A stretch of 64,000 nucleotides of DNA from Mesorhizobium sp. WSM4311 (GTDB taxonomy: Bacteria > Pseudomonadota > Alphaproteobacteria > Rhizobiales > Rhizobiaceae), in the NCBI RefSeq assembly GCF_002295115.1, contig NZ_NSFV01000014.1, positions 1-64,000 on the forward strand, in the 5' to 3' direction. Position 1 is the first letter of the stretch. The number at the start of each line of letters is the position of its first letter. Both the position numbers and the translations under genes were made by a program. The notes below the pieces were generated by a model. That model was not told the origin of the DNA. It worked only from the letters and a program-made list of their open reading frames with translations, and searched no databases. Below are positions 33,192 through 41,463 of this stretch, one piece after another.

Positions 33192-34076
33192 ATGCCACTG
33201 GCAACCTCACCGCTGCGGTACCCCGGTGGGAAAGCTCCGCTTATGGGGCTCGTCTCTCAGATCATCCGGTTGAACAAATTTCAGTATGGGCACTATGCCG
33301 AACCTTATGCAGGCGGATGCGGATTGGCTTTGGGCCTGCTTTATGGCGGCTACGTCAGCGATATCCACATTAATGACATTGACCGTGGGATCTGGTCGTT
33401 TTGGCAAGTCGTACTCAACCAGACGGACGAATTCATAGACCTGATGAACCGCACTCCGATCACTCTTGATGAGTGGCTGCGACGGCGTGAGATGCAGCGT
33501 AACCAACGTGGGCTCTCTCAATTGGAAATTGCCTTCACCACGTTCTTTCTCAATCGAACAAATCGATCCGGGATTATTAAGAACGCGGGTGTGATTGGCG
33601 GGCTAAATCAGGCGGGCGACTACAAGATTGACTGTCGTTTCACCAAGAGCGAATTGGAGCGACGGATTAGGCGTGTGCGAAGATATCGAGACCGCATTCA
33701 CCTTCACCGGAAAGACGCTCTGGACTTTCTAAGGCATGTGGAGCGCAACCTTCCCGAAAGCACATTCCTTTGTATCGACCCTCCATATTTTAACAAAGGC
33801 TCTACTCTCTACACGAGCTTTTATGAGCCGGAGGACCACGCCGCAGTCGCCGCAAAAATCCTTGACCTCGACCGACCTTGGATAATCACGTACGACCGTT
33901 GCGATGAAATCAGTGCGCTCTACACCTCGCGCAGGCAGTATGAGATTTCCCTCAATTATTCTGCGCAGGTGAAGCGGGTTGGGTCTGAACTCTTGATCGC
34001 TTCAAAGGGTCTCAAGCTGCCTCAGCAAATTCGCGAAGCTCAGGTCCACAAACCTCAGTATCGAAGCGCCGCCTAA
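33192..34076 (+). CDS. Transposon cargo: Dam-family DNA adenine methylase
   Basis: 294 aa, a D12-class (alpha-group) N6-adenine methyltransferase. Motif X is SPLRYPGGK (6-14); the SAM-binding motif I is AEPYAGGCGLAL (36-47); the target-base motif IV is DPPY at 196-199 (LCIDPPYF). Length and motif order match Dam/DpnM-type enzymes. The recognition sequence is not predictable. No type II restriction endonuclease is adjacent; the only partner is the upstream ParB-like gene. It may methylate the element itself (timing of transposition or protection from host restriction) or act with the ParB-like protein. The gene ends 51 bases from the convergent transposase. Confidence 0.88.
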   Translation: MPLATSPLRYPGGKAPLMGLVSQIIRLNKFQYGHYAEPYAGGCGLALGLLYGGYVSDIHINDIDRGIWSFWQVVLNQTDEFIDLMNRTPITLDEWLRRREMQRNQRGLSQLEIAFTTFFLNRTNRSGIIKNAGVIGGLNQAGDYKIDCRFTKSELERRIRRVRRYRDRIHLHRKDALDFLRHVERNLPESTFLCIDPPYFNKGSTLYTSFYEPEDHAAVAAKILDLDRPWIITYDRCDEISALYTSRRQYEISLNYSAQVKRVGSELLIASKGLKLPQQIREAQVHKPQYRSAA

Positions 34077-34127
34077 CGGTGCTTCCGCTTCATGGCTTCC
34101 CAAAGTTGTTGCGGGGTTAACTGACGT

Positions 34128-35051
34128 TTATTCGGCGGCGAGGTCAGGCCTACGATAGGTGAGGCGCTTGCCGGTGGCACCCTTCAGCGCGAGGGAAGCG
34201 CGGGTGCTGTCGTCGACCCCAAGGGCAACGCGGTTGCTGTAGCGGAAATCGAACTCTGCCAGATAGCGGTGCAGATGCTGCTCGCCGCAATGCTGATAGA
34301 CGCCCTTCATGCCGCGCTTGAAGATCGAATAGTAGCCTTCGACAGTATTTGTGTGGATCGTGCCGCGAACGTATTCGTCCTTGGAATGCGTGACGAAATC
34401 GTGCGAGGCGAAATCCTGGCTGGCGCGGCGATAGATGCCGGACTCGTCGGTCATCAGCGCGCTTTCCTTGGCGATGTTGGCGCGAACGATAGGCATGACG
34501 TTGCCCATGCGGGTGGTATCGACATGGAAGGAACGGGCACGACCGCCGCGCTCGACCAGCGTGACGACGACGTTCTTGTGAGAGCCGCCAGCCTTTACCG
34601 GAGCACCCTTCAAACGGCCAATGTAGGTTTCGTCAACTTCGACGGTCTTGCCGGAGCCGCCCAACGGGGAAAGCTCGCCAGACGCCATTGCGAGGCGAAT
34701 GCGGTGGCACAGGAACCAAGCGCTCTTGTATTGAATTTCTAGGATACGATGCAGTTGGTGTGCACTAATCCCCTTCTTAGAGGAAACCATCAAATGCACT
34801 GCTTGCAGCATCTTGTTCAGGGGAATACGGCCGTGTTCAAAGACCGTGCCAACCTTCACCGTGAACTGCTTCCGACAATGCCGATCCTTGCATTTCCAAA
34901 CACCAATACGTGTAGCTTGGCCCTGCAATTTTGTGGCGTTGTTAATGGAGCCGCAGTGCGGGCACACCGGCTCTCCCTTCCATAGGGCTTCTTCAAGGTG
35001 CTCGAAGGCAGCTGCTTCGTTGTGAAAGTATGGGTTGGATAGGATGGACAT
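34128..35051 (-). CDS. IS1595-family transposase (ISXO2-like)
   Basis: 307 aa, intact. An N-terminal zinc ribbon uses Cys30, Cys33 (CPHCG), Cys54 and Cys59. A helical DNA-binding region (KKGISAHQLHRILEIQYKSA) follows, then the DDE-type core with Asp140 (VEVDETYIG), Asp202 (MTDESGIY) and the third acidic/Asn position in HTNTVEGYYSIFKR (Asn235, Glu238). These are the marks of the ISXO2-like/IS1595 superfamily. GAGGG five bases before the ATG at 35051 supports the start. It faces the methylase gene and is transcribed inward from the right end. Confidence 0.95.
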   Translation of the reverse strand: MSILSNPYFHNEAAAFEHLEEALWKGEPVCPHCGSINNATKLQGQATRIGVWKCKDRHCRKQFTVKVGTVFEHGRIPLNKMLQAVHLMVSSKKGISAHQLHRILEIQYKSAWFLCHRIRLAMASGELSPLGGSGKTVEVDETYIGRLKGAPVKAGGSHKNVVVTLVERGGRARSFHVDTTRMGNVMPIVRANIAKESALMTDESGIYRRASQDFASHDFVTHSKDEYVRGTIHTNTVEGYYSIFKRGMKGVYQHCGEQHLHRYLAEFDFRYSNRVALGVDDSTRASLALKGATGKRLTYRRPDLAAE

Positions 35052-35099
35052 GACTGCCCTCTAAATCTGAGGTTCACACTATCCATCGTGGTTTGGTTT

Positions 35100-35129
35100 G
35101 TAAAGTACATAGTAAAGTACATAATCGCC
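35100..35129 (-). repeat. Right terminal inverted repeat with internal 12-bp duplication
   Basis: On the plus strand: GTAAAGTACATA at 35100-35111 and again at 35112-35123, then ATCGCC at the element's edge. The left end has one equivalent block only. An AAACCA-type word (TGGTTT on plus, 35094) follows inward, matching GAACCA on the left. Confidence 0.85.
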
Positions 35130-35137
35130 CAAAAAAA
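35130..35137. repeat. Right target-site duplication CAAAAAAA
   Basis: Identical to 31522-31529. It abuts the last base of the right inverted repeat. Confidence 0.9.
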
Positions 35138-35167
35138 GGGGAGATAGTCACTTCCGGCGGTCGCGCC

Positions 35168-35551
35168 CTACCCTTTCGCCGCCAGCAAATTCGCATCCCG
35201 CGCCAGCCGCCAGTGGCCGTCATTCTCCTTGCGCAGCAACGTCAGCGTATAGCCCGACCGATGCACCGGCTCGCCGCCGGGCGGTGTCGCCGTCATATCG
35301 ATGCGGTTGCGTATATAGGCCCAGTCGCCGAGCAGTTTGAGCTCAACGATCTCGCTGTCGCCATCGATCTTGGTCTCGCCCATGCTCCTGGAGGTGGCGG
35401 CGAAGGCTTCCTTGCCGAAGGGCTCCTTGCCGGGAACCATGAAGACGACATCGTCCGTCATCAGGCCAAGCACGGTCTCCAGATCGCCATTCCGGCTCGC
35501 CGCCATCCAGGTCTCGACCACGTGGCGGATCGCGGTTGCGTCATCGGTCAT
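35168..35551 (-). CDS. SnoaL/DUF4440-type small protein (SgcJ/EcaC family)
   Basis: 127 aa with the cone-shaped alpha+beta barrel pattern: an N-terminal helix (TAIRHVVETWMAASRNGDLE), LMTDDVVFMVPG, GKEAFAATSRSM, and the last strands SGYTLTLLRKENDGHWRLARD. The family includes SnoaL-like cyclases, ketosteroid-isomerase-like and calmodulin-kinase-association folds; most members have no known substrate. AAGGAG eight bases before ATG 35551 selects that start over 35569. The stop codon is only 31 bases from the transposon's right target duplication, so the element landed just past the gene's end. Confidence 0.85.
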   Translation of the reverse strand: MTDDATAIRHVVETWMAASRNGDLETVLGLMTDDVVFMVPGKEPFGKEAFAATSRSMGETKIDGDSEIVELKLLGDWAYIRNRIDMTATPPGGEPVHRSGYTLTLLRKENDGHWRLARDANLLAAKG

Positions 35552-35693
35552 CGGTTTATCTCCTTGCAATCGTCGGCGATCGGATTGTCGTAAATACCTA
35601 GTGCAATCGCCTTCGCCAGCAACGCCGCAGGCGGAACCCGAGCGCTATCGCCCGCGTTTTGTGACGGAGGACTCCACGAAATGGAGAAGGACA

Positions 35694-35903
35694 ATGGCAA
35701 GCGCAGCTGACCGCGATCCGCGGCACCACACACAGAAGATGCAGAAGGCATTCAAGGAGATTCAGGACCACCTGCGGGAAGATGTCGCAAAGGTCGATGA
35801 GCCCCAGTTCAAGGCGATGTTCGAGACGTCGGCGGAGGTTCTGGGCGGATTGATCAAGGCGTTCCAGGATTATGAGCAGAAGAATGAAGCAGCTTGGCGG
35901 TAG
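35694..35903 (+). CDS. Small conserved hypothetical protein, 69 aa
   Basis: A hydrophilic, largely helical protein (HHTQKMQKAFKEIQDHLRED, then VLGGLIKAFQDYEQKNEAAWR) with no signal peptide or membrane span. GGAG lies seven bases before the ATG. Nothing catalytic is visible; it could be a small structural or regulatory helical-hairpin protein. It precedes the VOC gene by 34 bases on the same strand, so the two may share a transcript. Family not recognised. Confidence 0.65.
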   Translation: MASAADRDPRHHTQKMQKAFKEIQDHLREDVAKVDEPQFKAMFETSAEVLGGLIKAFQDYEQKNEAAWR

Positions 35904-35937
35904 CCTGGCTTCGTCGTGAAAAAAGAGAGGCAGGACC

Positions 35938-36327
35938 ATGTCCGCGTCCGCGACTGTCAATGTCCGCTATATGGTCAGCGACGTCGGTGACGCCGTGGCC
36001 TGGTACACGCAGCATCTGGGGTTTGAGCAACTTTCGAACCATGCGCCGGCGTTCGCGGACGTCAGACGCGGAGCGCTTCGCCTGCTTTTGAGCGGTCCGA
36101 CCAGCTCGGCGGGCAGACCGATGCCCGACGGTGAACGGCCGGGACCCGGCGGTTGGAACCGCATTCATCTGATCGTCGAGGACCTGGCGGCGGAGGTCGC
36201 CCGGTTGCGCACTGCGGGCCTCAACTTCCGCAATGAAATCGTGACGGGGCCAGGCGGCTCGCAGATCTTGCTGGTCGACCCTTCCGGCAATCTGGTGGAA
36301 CTGTTCGAGCCGGCCAAGAGCAGATAA
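35938..36327 (+). CDS. VOC-superfamily protein (glyoxalase/bleomycin-resistance fold)
   Basis: 129 aa made of two beta-alpha-beta-beta-beta modules: VNVRYMVSDVGDAVAWYTQH opens the first and WNRIHLIVEDLAAEVARL the second. The last strand ILLVDPSGNLVELFEP carries the metal-binding Glu near the C-terminus; His in RIHLIVED is the probable matching ligand. Members are glyoxalases, dioxygenases, isomerases or antibiotic-binding proteins, and the sequence does not decide which. AGGA precedes the ATG. A hairpin follows the stop by 15 bases. Confidence 0.9.
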   Translation: MSASATVNVRYMVSDVGDAVAWYTQHLGFEQLSNHAPAFADVRRGALRLLLSGPTSSAGRPMPDGERPGPGGWNRIHLIVEDLAAEVARLRTAGLNFRNEIVTGPGGSQILLVDPSGNLVELFEPAKSR

Positions 36328-36342
36328 GCGATCCACTCAGGG

Positions 36343-36375
36343 GAGATTGGCAGCTCGCCGGTTTTCGCCAATCTC
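36343..36375. terminator. Hairpin after the VOC gene
   Basis: GAGATTGGC (36343-36351) and GCCAATCTC (36367-36375) are perfect 9-bp arms around a 15-base loop. The left arm is part of the dispersed GGAGATTGGCAGC word also seen near 39049 and, with one change, at 11466. Confidence 0.6.
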
Positions 36376-36408
36376 TATATGATGCCCCCGCCACGGTGGG
36401 GACCGATA

Positions 36409-36585
36409 ATGAAAAGCGCGCTGGCAATCGTCGCACTAGCACTTGTAGCCACCCCTTTCGCCCATGCCGCACCTTGCGACTGGTCGCCCGGATGGAGGAG
36501 GACGAAGGCGGCGAGGCCGATTGACTCTGCCGACGAGGGAAGAGACCGGCAGCGTCAATGCCTCACTTCCCCTGCCCCTTCATGA
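36409..36585 (+). CDS. Possible small exported peptide, 58 aa
   Basis: ATG 36409 follows GGGGA at six bases. The product starts with a clear Sec signal peptide ([20 protein letters not shown], cleavage after AHA) and then only about 38 hydrophilic residues with two cysteines (APCDW and RQCL). Its end overlaps the end of the convergent SPFH gene by 23 bases. It may be a genuine small periplasmic protein or the front of a larger secreted protein that lost its remainder. No family is recognised. Confidence 0.45.
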   Translation: MKSALAIVALALVATPFAHAAPCDWSPGWRRTKAARPIDSADEGRDRQRQCLTSPAPS

Positions 36586-37321
36586 ACTGGCTGAGCAGAT
36601 CCACCGGCAGCGGGAATACCACCGTCGACGAGCGCTCGCCGGCAATGTCGTGCAGGGCCTCGAAATAGCGCAGTTGCATGGCCTGCGGCTCGGCCGCCAG
36701 CATCCGGCCCGCCTCGACCAGTTTCGCCGCCGCCTGCTGCTCGCCATCGGCATTGATCACCTTGGCGCGCCGCAGCCGCTCGGCCTCGGCCTGCTTGGCG
36801 ATGGCGCGGATCATGCTCTCGTTCAGGTCGACATGCTTGATCTCGACATTCGAGACCTTGATGCCCCAGGCGTCGGTGCGCTGGTCGAGGATCTCCTGGA
36901 TGTCGCTGTTGAGCTTGTCGCGCTCGGCCAGCATCTCGTCGAGCTCGTGCTTGCCGAGCACCGAGCGCAGGGTGGTCTGCGCCAGCTGGTTGGTGGCGGC
37001 CATGTAGTCCGCGACCTGGATGATCGCGCGCTCGGCGTCGACGATGCGGAAATAGAGCACCGCGTTCACCTTCACCGAGACGTTGTCGCGCGAAATCACG
37101 TCCTGCGGCGGCACATCCTGCACCACCACCCGCAGGTCGACCTTCACCATCTGCTGCACGAAGGGGACGAGGATGATGAGGCCAGGACCCTTGACCCCGG
37201 TGAAGCGGCCAAGCGTGAAGACCACGCCGCGCTGATATTCCCTGAGGATACGGACAGCCGCCGACAGGAACATGATCACGACCAGCGCAACGACCAGATA
37301 GACCACGTAACCAACCATCAT
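36563..37321 (-). CDS. SPFH/Band-7 membrane protein (slipin/stomatin-like)
   Basis: 252 aa. One N-terminal membrane helix ([18 protein letters not shown]), then the Band-7 domain ([21 protein letters not shown] at its start; [33 protein letters not shown]) and an Ala/Glu-rich coiled coil ([24 protein letters not shown], ends given). SPFH proteins form large ring or cage assemblies in the membrane. The paired NfeD protease gene upstream overlaps its start (ATGATG), the standard prokaryotic slipin/NfeD operon in which the protease cleaves the SPFH partner's C-terminus. Either ATG 37321 or 37318 may be used. Confidence 0.92.
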   Translation of the reverse strand: MMVGYVVYLVVALVVIMFLSAAVRILREYQRGVVFTLGRFTGVKGPGLIILVPFVQQMVKVDLRVVVQDVPPQDVISRDNVSVKVNAVLYFRIVDAERAIIQVADYMAATNQLAQTTLRSVLGKHELDEMLAERDKLNSDIQEILDQRTDAWGIKVSNVEIKHVDLNESMIRAIAKQAEAERLRRAKVINADGEQQAAAKLVEAGRMLAAEPQAMQLRYFEALHDIAGERSSTVVFPLPVDLLSQFMKGQGK

Positions 37322-38763
37322 TGTCTTGCTCCATTCCTTGCCGCATCGCGCCGCCGCACGGTCAGCACGAGGTCGCTTATCTCGGTCACCTCGACGCTGT
37401 CGCCGGCTGCGATCGGTTCGTCCGCCCTTGCCCGCCAGCGCTCGCCCAAAGCCAGCACATGGCCCTCGCCGCCCTGCCAGTCGAGGATCTCGACCGGCAG
37501 GCCGCGCATCGCCTCGCCGCCGACGCGCGGCGGGTTCCTGCGTGCCGCCCAGACATAGGTGCCGGTCAGCAGCGCCAGCCCAAGCGTCAGCGCGGCGGCG
37601 GGGCCGATGACGGCCCATGACATGGCAAAGCCCGGCCCCTCCACCCTCAGCAGCATGGCGGCGCCGAAAAGAAAGGCGGCCACGCCGCTGACCCCAAGCA
37701 AGACGGTGGGATTGAGGGCCTCGATGATGAGGAAGGCGATGCCGAGCAGCATCAGCGCAAGGCCGGTATAGTTGATCGGCAGGAGGTTGAGCGCATAGAG
37801 CCCGAGCACCAGGCAGATGGTGCCGATGACGCCGGGCGCGACCGCGCCGGGACTGGTGAACTCGAAGATGATGCCATAGACGCCGACCAGCATCAGGATG
37901 ACCGCGATGTTCGGATCGGTGATGACCGAAAGAAGCTGGATGAACCAGCCGGGCTCCAGCGTCTCGACCGGCAGCCCCTTGGTCGCCAGCACCACTTTTT
38001 TGCCGGCCACATCGACGGTGCGCCCATCGGCCAGTTGCAACAGCTCGGTGGTGTCGTGGGCGACGAAGTCGATGACATGCTGCTGCAGCGCCGCATTGGC
38101 CGACAGGCTTGCCGCCTCGCGCACCGCCTTCTCGCCCCAGTCGCCATTGCGCCCGCGCAGTTCGGCGAGCGAGCGGATCAGGGCGACCGCGTCATTGGTC
38201 ACCTTGGCCATCATCGCGTCGCCCGCCGGCCGGCCGTCCTCACCCTTCTGGTCGCCTTGGCCCTTTTGGTCGCCCCGGTTCTTCTGGTCGCCCCGGTTCT
38301 TCTGGTCGCCCTGGTTCTTCTGGTCGCCATTGTCGCCGCCCGGCAGCGACGGCAGCCCGCCGATCTCGACCGGTGTCGCCGCGCCGAGATTGGTGCCGGG
38401 CGCCATCGCCGCGATATGGGTAGCGTAGAGGATATAGGTGCCGGCACTCGCCGCATGACCTCCGGCCGGCGCGACATAGCCGATGACGGGCACCGGCGAG
38501 GCCAGGATGTCGGCGATCATCTCGCGCATCGAGGTGACCAGCCCGCCGGGCGTATCGAGTTGCAGGATGAGGACTGCGGCGTCCCGCTTGGCGGCGACAT
38601 CGAGCGCTTCCTCGAGTTGCCTGGTGCTCGCCGGCCCGATGGCGCCGTCAATGGCGACGCTCAGCGCAACCTTCTCGCTCCCAGCCGAGGCGAAGGGAGA
38701 AAACGCAGCCGCGGCGACAAAAGCCACGGCAAGAAGGGCCACCCGCGCGAAGGACACGCTCAA
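37318..38763 (-). CDS. NfeD-family membrane serine protease (long NfeD1b type)
   Basis: 481 aa. A signal peptide (1-27) leads to a ClpP-fold protease domain with TPGGLVTSM and the nucleophile Ser106 ([10 protein letters not shown]); the general base is probably Lys187 (MMAKVTNDA), a Ser-Lys dyad as in archaeal 1510-N. Four or more membrane helices (about 265-400) and a C-terminal OB-fold NfeD domain ([18 protein letters not shown]) follow. Between Ser and Lys is an unusual insert of five GDQKxx hexapeptides (146-175). It cleaves a hydrophobic region of its SPFH partner encoded downstream; the role is membrane quality control. Confidence 0.92.
   Translation of the reverse strand: MSVSFARVALLAVAFVAAAAFSPFASAGSEKVALSVAIDGAIGPASTRQLEEALDVAAKRDAAVLILQLDTPGGLVTSMREMIADILASPVPVIGYVAPAGGHAASAGTYILYATHIAAMAPGTNLGAATPVEIGGLPSLPGGDNGDQKNQGDQKNRGDQKNRGDQKGQGDQKGEDGRPAGDAMMAKVTNDAVALIRSLAELRGRNGDWGEKAVREAASLSANAALQQHVIDFVAHDTTELLQLADGRTVDVAGKKVVLATKGLPVETLEPGWFIQLLSVITDPNIAVILMLVGVYGIIFEFTSPGAVAPGVIGTICLVLGLYALNLLPINYTGLALMLLGIAFLIIEALNPTVLLGVSGVAAFLFGAAMLLRVEGPGFAMSWAVIGPAAALTLGLALLTGTYVWAARRNPPRVGGEAMRGLPVEILDWQGGEGHVLALGERWRARADEPIAAGDSVEVTEISDLVLTVRRRDAARNGARQ
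38239..38328 (-). repeat. Five 18-bp coding repeats (GDQKNQ/R/G hexapeptide) inside the NfeD gene
   Basis: The minus frame encodes [24 protein letters not shown] and GDQKGE in succession. The DNA units are nearly identical, so copy number can change by slippage without shifting the frame. It lies in the loop between the catalytic Ser and Lys strands. Confidence 0.9.
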
Positions 38764-39074
38764 CGCTCCATGGACTCAATATGGGTGGTGTCCCGGCGAA
38801 GTCCAATGGGAAGCTGATGGCGTCGATTGGGGCGAAGGCCGATGTGACGGCGAATGGCGTTTCCCGCGCGGCACGTGCGCGGGGCGTTCGGCGACGCGCC
38901 GGTGTTGCATTGTCTCGCGCCTGGCGTCTTGGGCTGGATCGCACTGGAATTGCCCTGGAATGCGCCGCCGCGCTTTCCCGACCGCTGTCGCCGATCAGCC
39001 GCGGCCGATCGGCGCCTCAGGAAATCGCTGATTCCTCGGCGAGGCGGAGATTGGCAGCCTCAGCCGGCCCCGCA
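38764..39074. other. Intergenic region between NfeD and the LuxR gene
   Basis: 311 bases, no convincing gene on either strand. It contains one copy of the dispersed word GGAGATTGGCAGCCTC near 39049. It should carry the promoter of the nfeD-SPFH operon. Confidence 0.4.
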
Positions 39075-40220
39075 CTATGATCCGGGAGCCGCGACGGGCG
39101 TGCCAATATCCGCAATGAGTTTGACCAGATCGGCCTGGCGGCGCGTGCCGGTCTTGGCGAAGATGCGGTTGAGGTGGGTCTTCAGCGTGTTCTCGCCGAT
39201 GCCGAGCGACAACGCGCTTCTGGACGCGGACAACCCGCTGCCGATGCGCAGCAGTACCCGCGCCTCCGCCGGCGTGAGATCGAACAGCGTGGTCAGGACG
39301 GCCTCCGGCAGTGGCGAAGAGGACGTCGTGGTCGAGACGAAGACAGCGGCACAGGCGGGCCGGAAAGCCGCGCGCGCGGTGCCTTCGCTCAACGGCAGCA
39401 CATAGGCGACGGCGGGCGGCTGGCCCGGGGCCGAAATGGGCAGACCGATGCCGCGTGACCCAAGTGAGCCATCCGCGTCCGCGGCGCCGGCGATCGCTTC
39501 CAGCAAGGCGCGGGCAACCGCCGCATTCTCCGTCTGCAGCACACCGTTCCTGGAAAGAATGGGACCATGTCCCGACAGCATCAGCTCGGCGGCTCCATTG
39601 GCATGGAGGATCGCGCCGTTGGCGCCGGTCAGAACGACCGGGACGGCGAGATGGTCAAGCGCCGCGCGATAGAGATTGGCGGCCATGCGGGCCTGATCGA
39701 GCAGATCGCCGATCAGCGACGCACGGCGCAGATGCGGCGAGAGCATTGCCAGGAAGCGCTGCTCCTCGGCCGAAATCACCCCCCTGCTTGCCCGCGTGGT
39801 GCAACCCATGAGCCCGATCCGGTCCGGCGTATGAACGAATTTGGTGATGCAGCCCTCACGCAATCCCTGCGGTTTGGCCCAGTTCTGAAAAAAGGGCGTC
39901 CGCTGGAGGTCGGCTTCGCTCATATGCGACAGGGTCGCCACGGGCGTGTCGATATCGCCGACGACCGCGGCCTTCAGCCCGGGAATCGCGTCAAAGTCAT
40001 AATCCTCCTGGAGCACGCGCATCCGCTCCGGATCCCACGGCGATTGGGCCGCGAAGCGGCCATGATTGCCGGCGGTACTGGCAAGCGCGATGGTGGCATA
40101 GGCCGCATCCATGGCTTCGGTGATGCGGACCATTACCCCAGTCCACCCGTCGGGGTTCAACACGCAGTCGTAGATATCGCCGACAATCGAATAAAGGACT
40201 TCGCTGCTCAGCCTTTCCAC
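39075..40220 (-). CDS. LuxR-family (GerE HTH) transcriptional regulator with PAS-like sensor region
   Basis: About 381 aa. The C-terminal GerE helix-turn-helix reads LTPAEARVLLRIGSGLSASR, then SALSLGIGENTLKTHLNRIF, then AKTGTRRQADLV. The N-terminal 300 residues include a PAS-like stretch (LYRAALDHLAVPVVLTGANG at its start; AILHANGAAELML) of the kind that senses small ligands. The start is GTG at 40220, preceded by AGGAG at five bases; an upstream ATG frame to 40289 lacks one. It is divergent from an AraC regulator, with a perfect 10-bp inverted repeat in the gap. Targets unknown. Confidence 0.85.
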   Translation of the reverse strand: MERLSSEVLYSIVGDIYDCVLNPDGWTGVMVRITEAMDAAYATIALASTAGNHGRFAAQSPWDPERMRVLQEDYDFDAIPGLKAAVVGDIDTPVATLSHMSEADLQRTPFFQNWAKPQGLREGCITKFVHTPDRIGLMGCTTRASRGVISAEEQRFLAMLSPHLRRASLIGDLLDQARMAANLYRAALDHLAVPVVLTGANGAILHANGAAELMLSGHGPILSRNGVLQTENAAVARALLEAIAGAADADGSLGSRGIGLPISAPGQPPAVAYVLPLSEGTARAAFRPACAAVFVSTTTSSSPLPEAVLTTLFDLTPAEARVLLRIGSGLSASRSALSLGIGENTLKTHLNRIFAKTGTRRQADLVKLIADIGTPVAAPGS

Positions 40221-40362
40221 CGTTTCTCCTACATCCCGGCATGCCCGCCCCTCCCATGATGGATGGCGGGCAAAAGATGAAACCAGCAATTTTGGACGGC
40301 GGGTCGGTGCAAGGACGCCGACCCTGTCTGGACGATTTTGCTGGCGTCATACTTTCGGGTGA

Positions 40363-40419
40363 CGCCAAGCGTGATTGAGCTCGACTAAAGGTCCAATTCG
40401 ATCCGTTGAACGCTTGGCG
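40363..40419. promoter_or_regulatory. Perfect 10-bp inverted repeat between divergent LuxR and AraC genes
   Basis: CGCCAAGCGT (40363-40372) and ACGCTTGGCG (40410-40419), 37 bases apart. This fits two facing regulator half-sites, roughly four to five helical turns centre to centre, for looping or a shared divergent operator. Confidence 0.5.
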
Positions 40420-40500
40420 ACCTATGTCGCTGGTTATTCCTGGAATGGAAAGCGCCGCGTTCGATTTTTTTGAGACTGCGGGTTTAGCGGGGGCGCTTCC

Positions 40501-41463
40501 TTGTCAAGAAAGACGGTGTTCTCATCGACCGATTTGCCGCCGCATCTTGGCGAAAGCGACCGTTTTTCCCTCTGGCAGGACATCCATGTCGCCGAGATCT
40601 GGTCGGTCGAATACGGCATATCGGAAAAACTGCCTTTCCAGGCCGCGATCGAAGCCACGGCCGTCGGATCGCTGGTGCTTGGCCAGATGGCCGGAACGAT
40701 CCGGCAGGCGACGCGGAAGGCGAGCAACATCGCCGACGACGGCAATGACGGCTACCTGCTGCTGATCAACAAGGCCGACACCGTGCTGAGCGGGGCGCAG
40801 GCCGGCCGTGAATACGGCGTCGGTCAGGGGGAAGCCGTCCTGGTCACCGCGGCGGAAGCGCTGAAAATGACCGGCGCCGACTGGAATGTGTGGACGAACG
40901 TGGTCGTGCCACGCGCAGTCCTCACCCGGGCCTTCCCGCAGATCGATGACAGGCTGGCGTTGAAGATCGGCGCCGAAAACGAAGCTCTCGATTTCCTCAA
41001 ACGCTATTGCCAATTGCTCGAGACCGGCCCCCCTCTCGCCTCGCCCGATCTCATAACACATGCTACGGAAACGATCGTCGACCTGATCGGGCTGGTGACC
41101 GGCGCGAAGGGCGAGGCTGCCGAACTGGCCGGCCTGCGCGGCCTGCGGGCGGCGAGACTGCAGGCGATCCTGGCCAAGATCACCGACAATTTCGCCAACC
41201 CCGGCATCTCCGCGCAAGGCGTCGCGAAGGAACTCGGGCTGTCGGCGCGCTATGTCCAGGATCTGCTCCAGGAGACAGGCGTCAGCTTTTCCGAACGTGT
41301 TCTCGAACAGCGCTTGCAGGGAGCACGCAAGATGCTCTCGCAAAGGCACAATGACGCCATGCGTGTCAGCGAAATTGCGCTGATAAACGGCTTCAGCGAC
41401 GTGTCCTACTTCAACCGCTGTTTCCGCCGCCGTTTCGGCCACACGCCAACGAGCGTGCGATAG
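40501..41463 (+). CDS. AraC-family transcriptional regulator
   Basis: About 320 aa. The C-terminal 100 residues hold two helix-turn-helix motifs: ISAQGVAKELGLSARYVQDL and MRVSEIALINGFSDVSYFNR, then CFRRRFGHTPTSVR, the family end. The N-terminal 180 residues resemble the AraC-binding-like (cupin) domain of AraC_binding_2 type (SDRFSLWQDI...). The start may be TTG 40501 or GTG 40516 (after AAAGACG). The gene is divergent from the LuxR regulator and directly upstream of the autotransporter gene, which it might control. Confidence 0.88.
   Translation: MSRKTVFSSTDLPPHLGESDRFSLWQDIHVAEIWSVEYGISEKLPFQAAIEATAVGSLVLGQMAGTIRQATRKASNIADDGNDGYLLLINKADTVLSGAQAGREYGVGQGEAVLVTAAEALKMTGADWNVWTNVVVPRAVLTRAFPQIDDRLALKIGAENEALDFLKRYCQLLETGPPLASPDLITHATETIVDLIGLVTGAKGEAAELAGLRGLRAARLQAILAKITDNFANPGISAQGVAKELGLSARYVQDLLQETGVSFSERVLEQRLQGARKMLSQRHNDAMRVSEIALINGFSDVSYFNRCFRRRFGHTPTSVR

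Larger units (their letters stand above)
31530..35129. mobile_element. IS1595-type transposon with ParB-like, adenine-methylase and small-protein cargo (3600 bp)
   Basis: The ends are inverted repeats beginning GGCGATTATGTA; an 8-bp direct duplication (CAAAAAAA) flanks the element on both sides. It holds a transposase (34128-35051, minus) and three genes not needed for transposition: a 59-aa protein (31595-31774, minus), a ParB-like protein (31825-33126, plus) and a Dam-type methylase (33192-34076, plus). G+C is visibly lower than the host (for example 28 of 60 at 31861-31920). All frames are intact and both ends are clean, so the insertion looks recent and possibly still mobile. IS1595-family elements with passenger genes are known; this particular cargo set is not one I recognise. 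Confidence 0.92.

Noticed and set aside
33192-34076. Methylase considered as half of a type II restriction system
   Set aside because: No restriction-endonuclease-like gene adjacent; the only co-oriented partner is the ParB-like gene.
31530-35129. Element considered as an integrated phage or tRNA-linked island
   Set aside because: No integrase, tRNA or phage structural genes; clean inverted repeats and an 8-bp target duplication explain it as a transposon.
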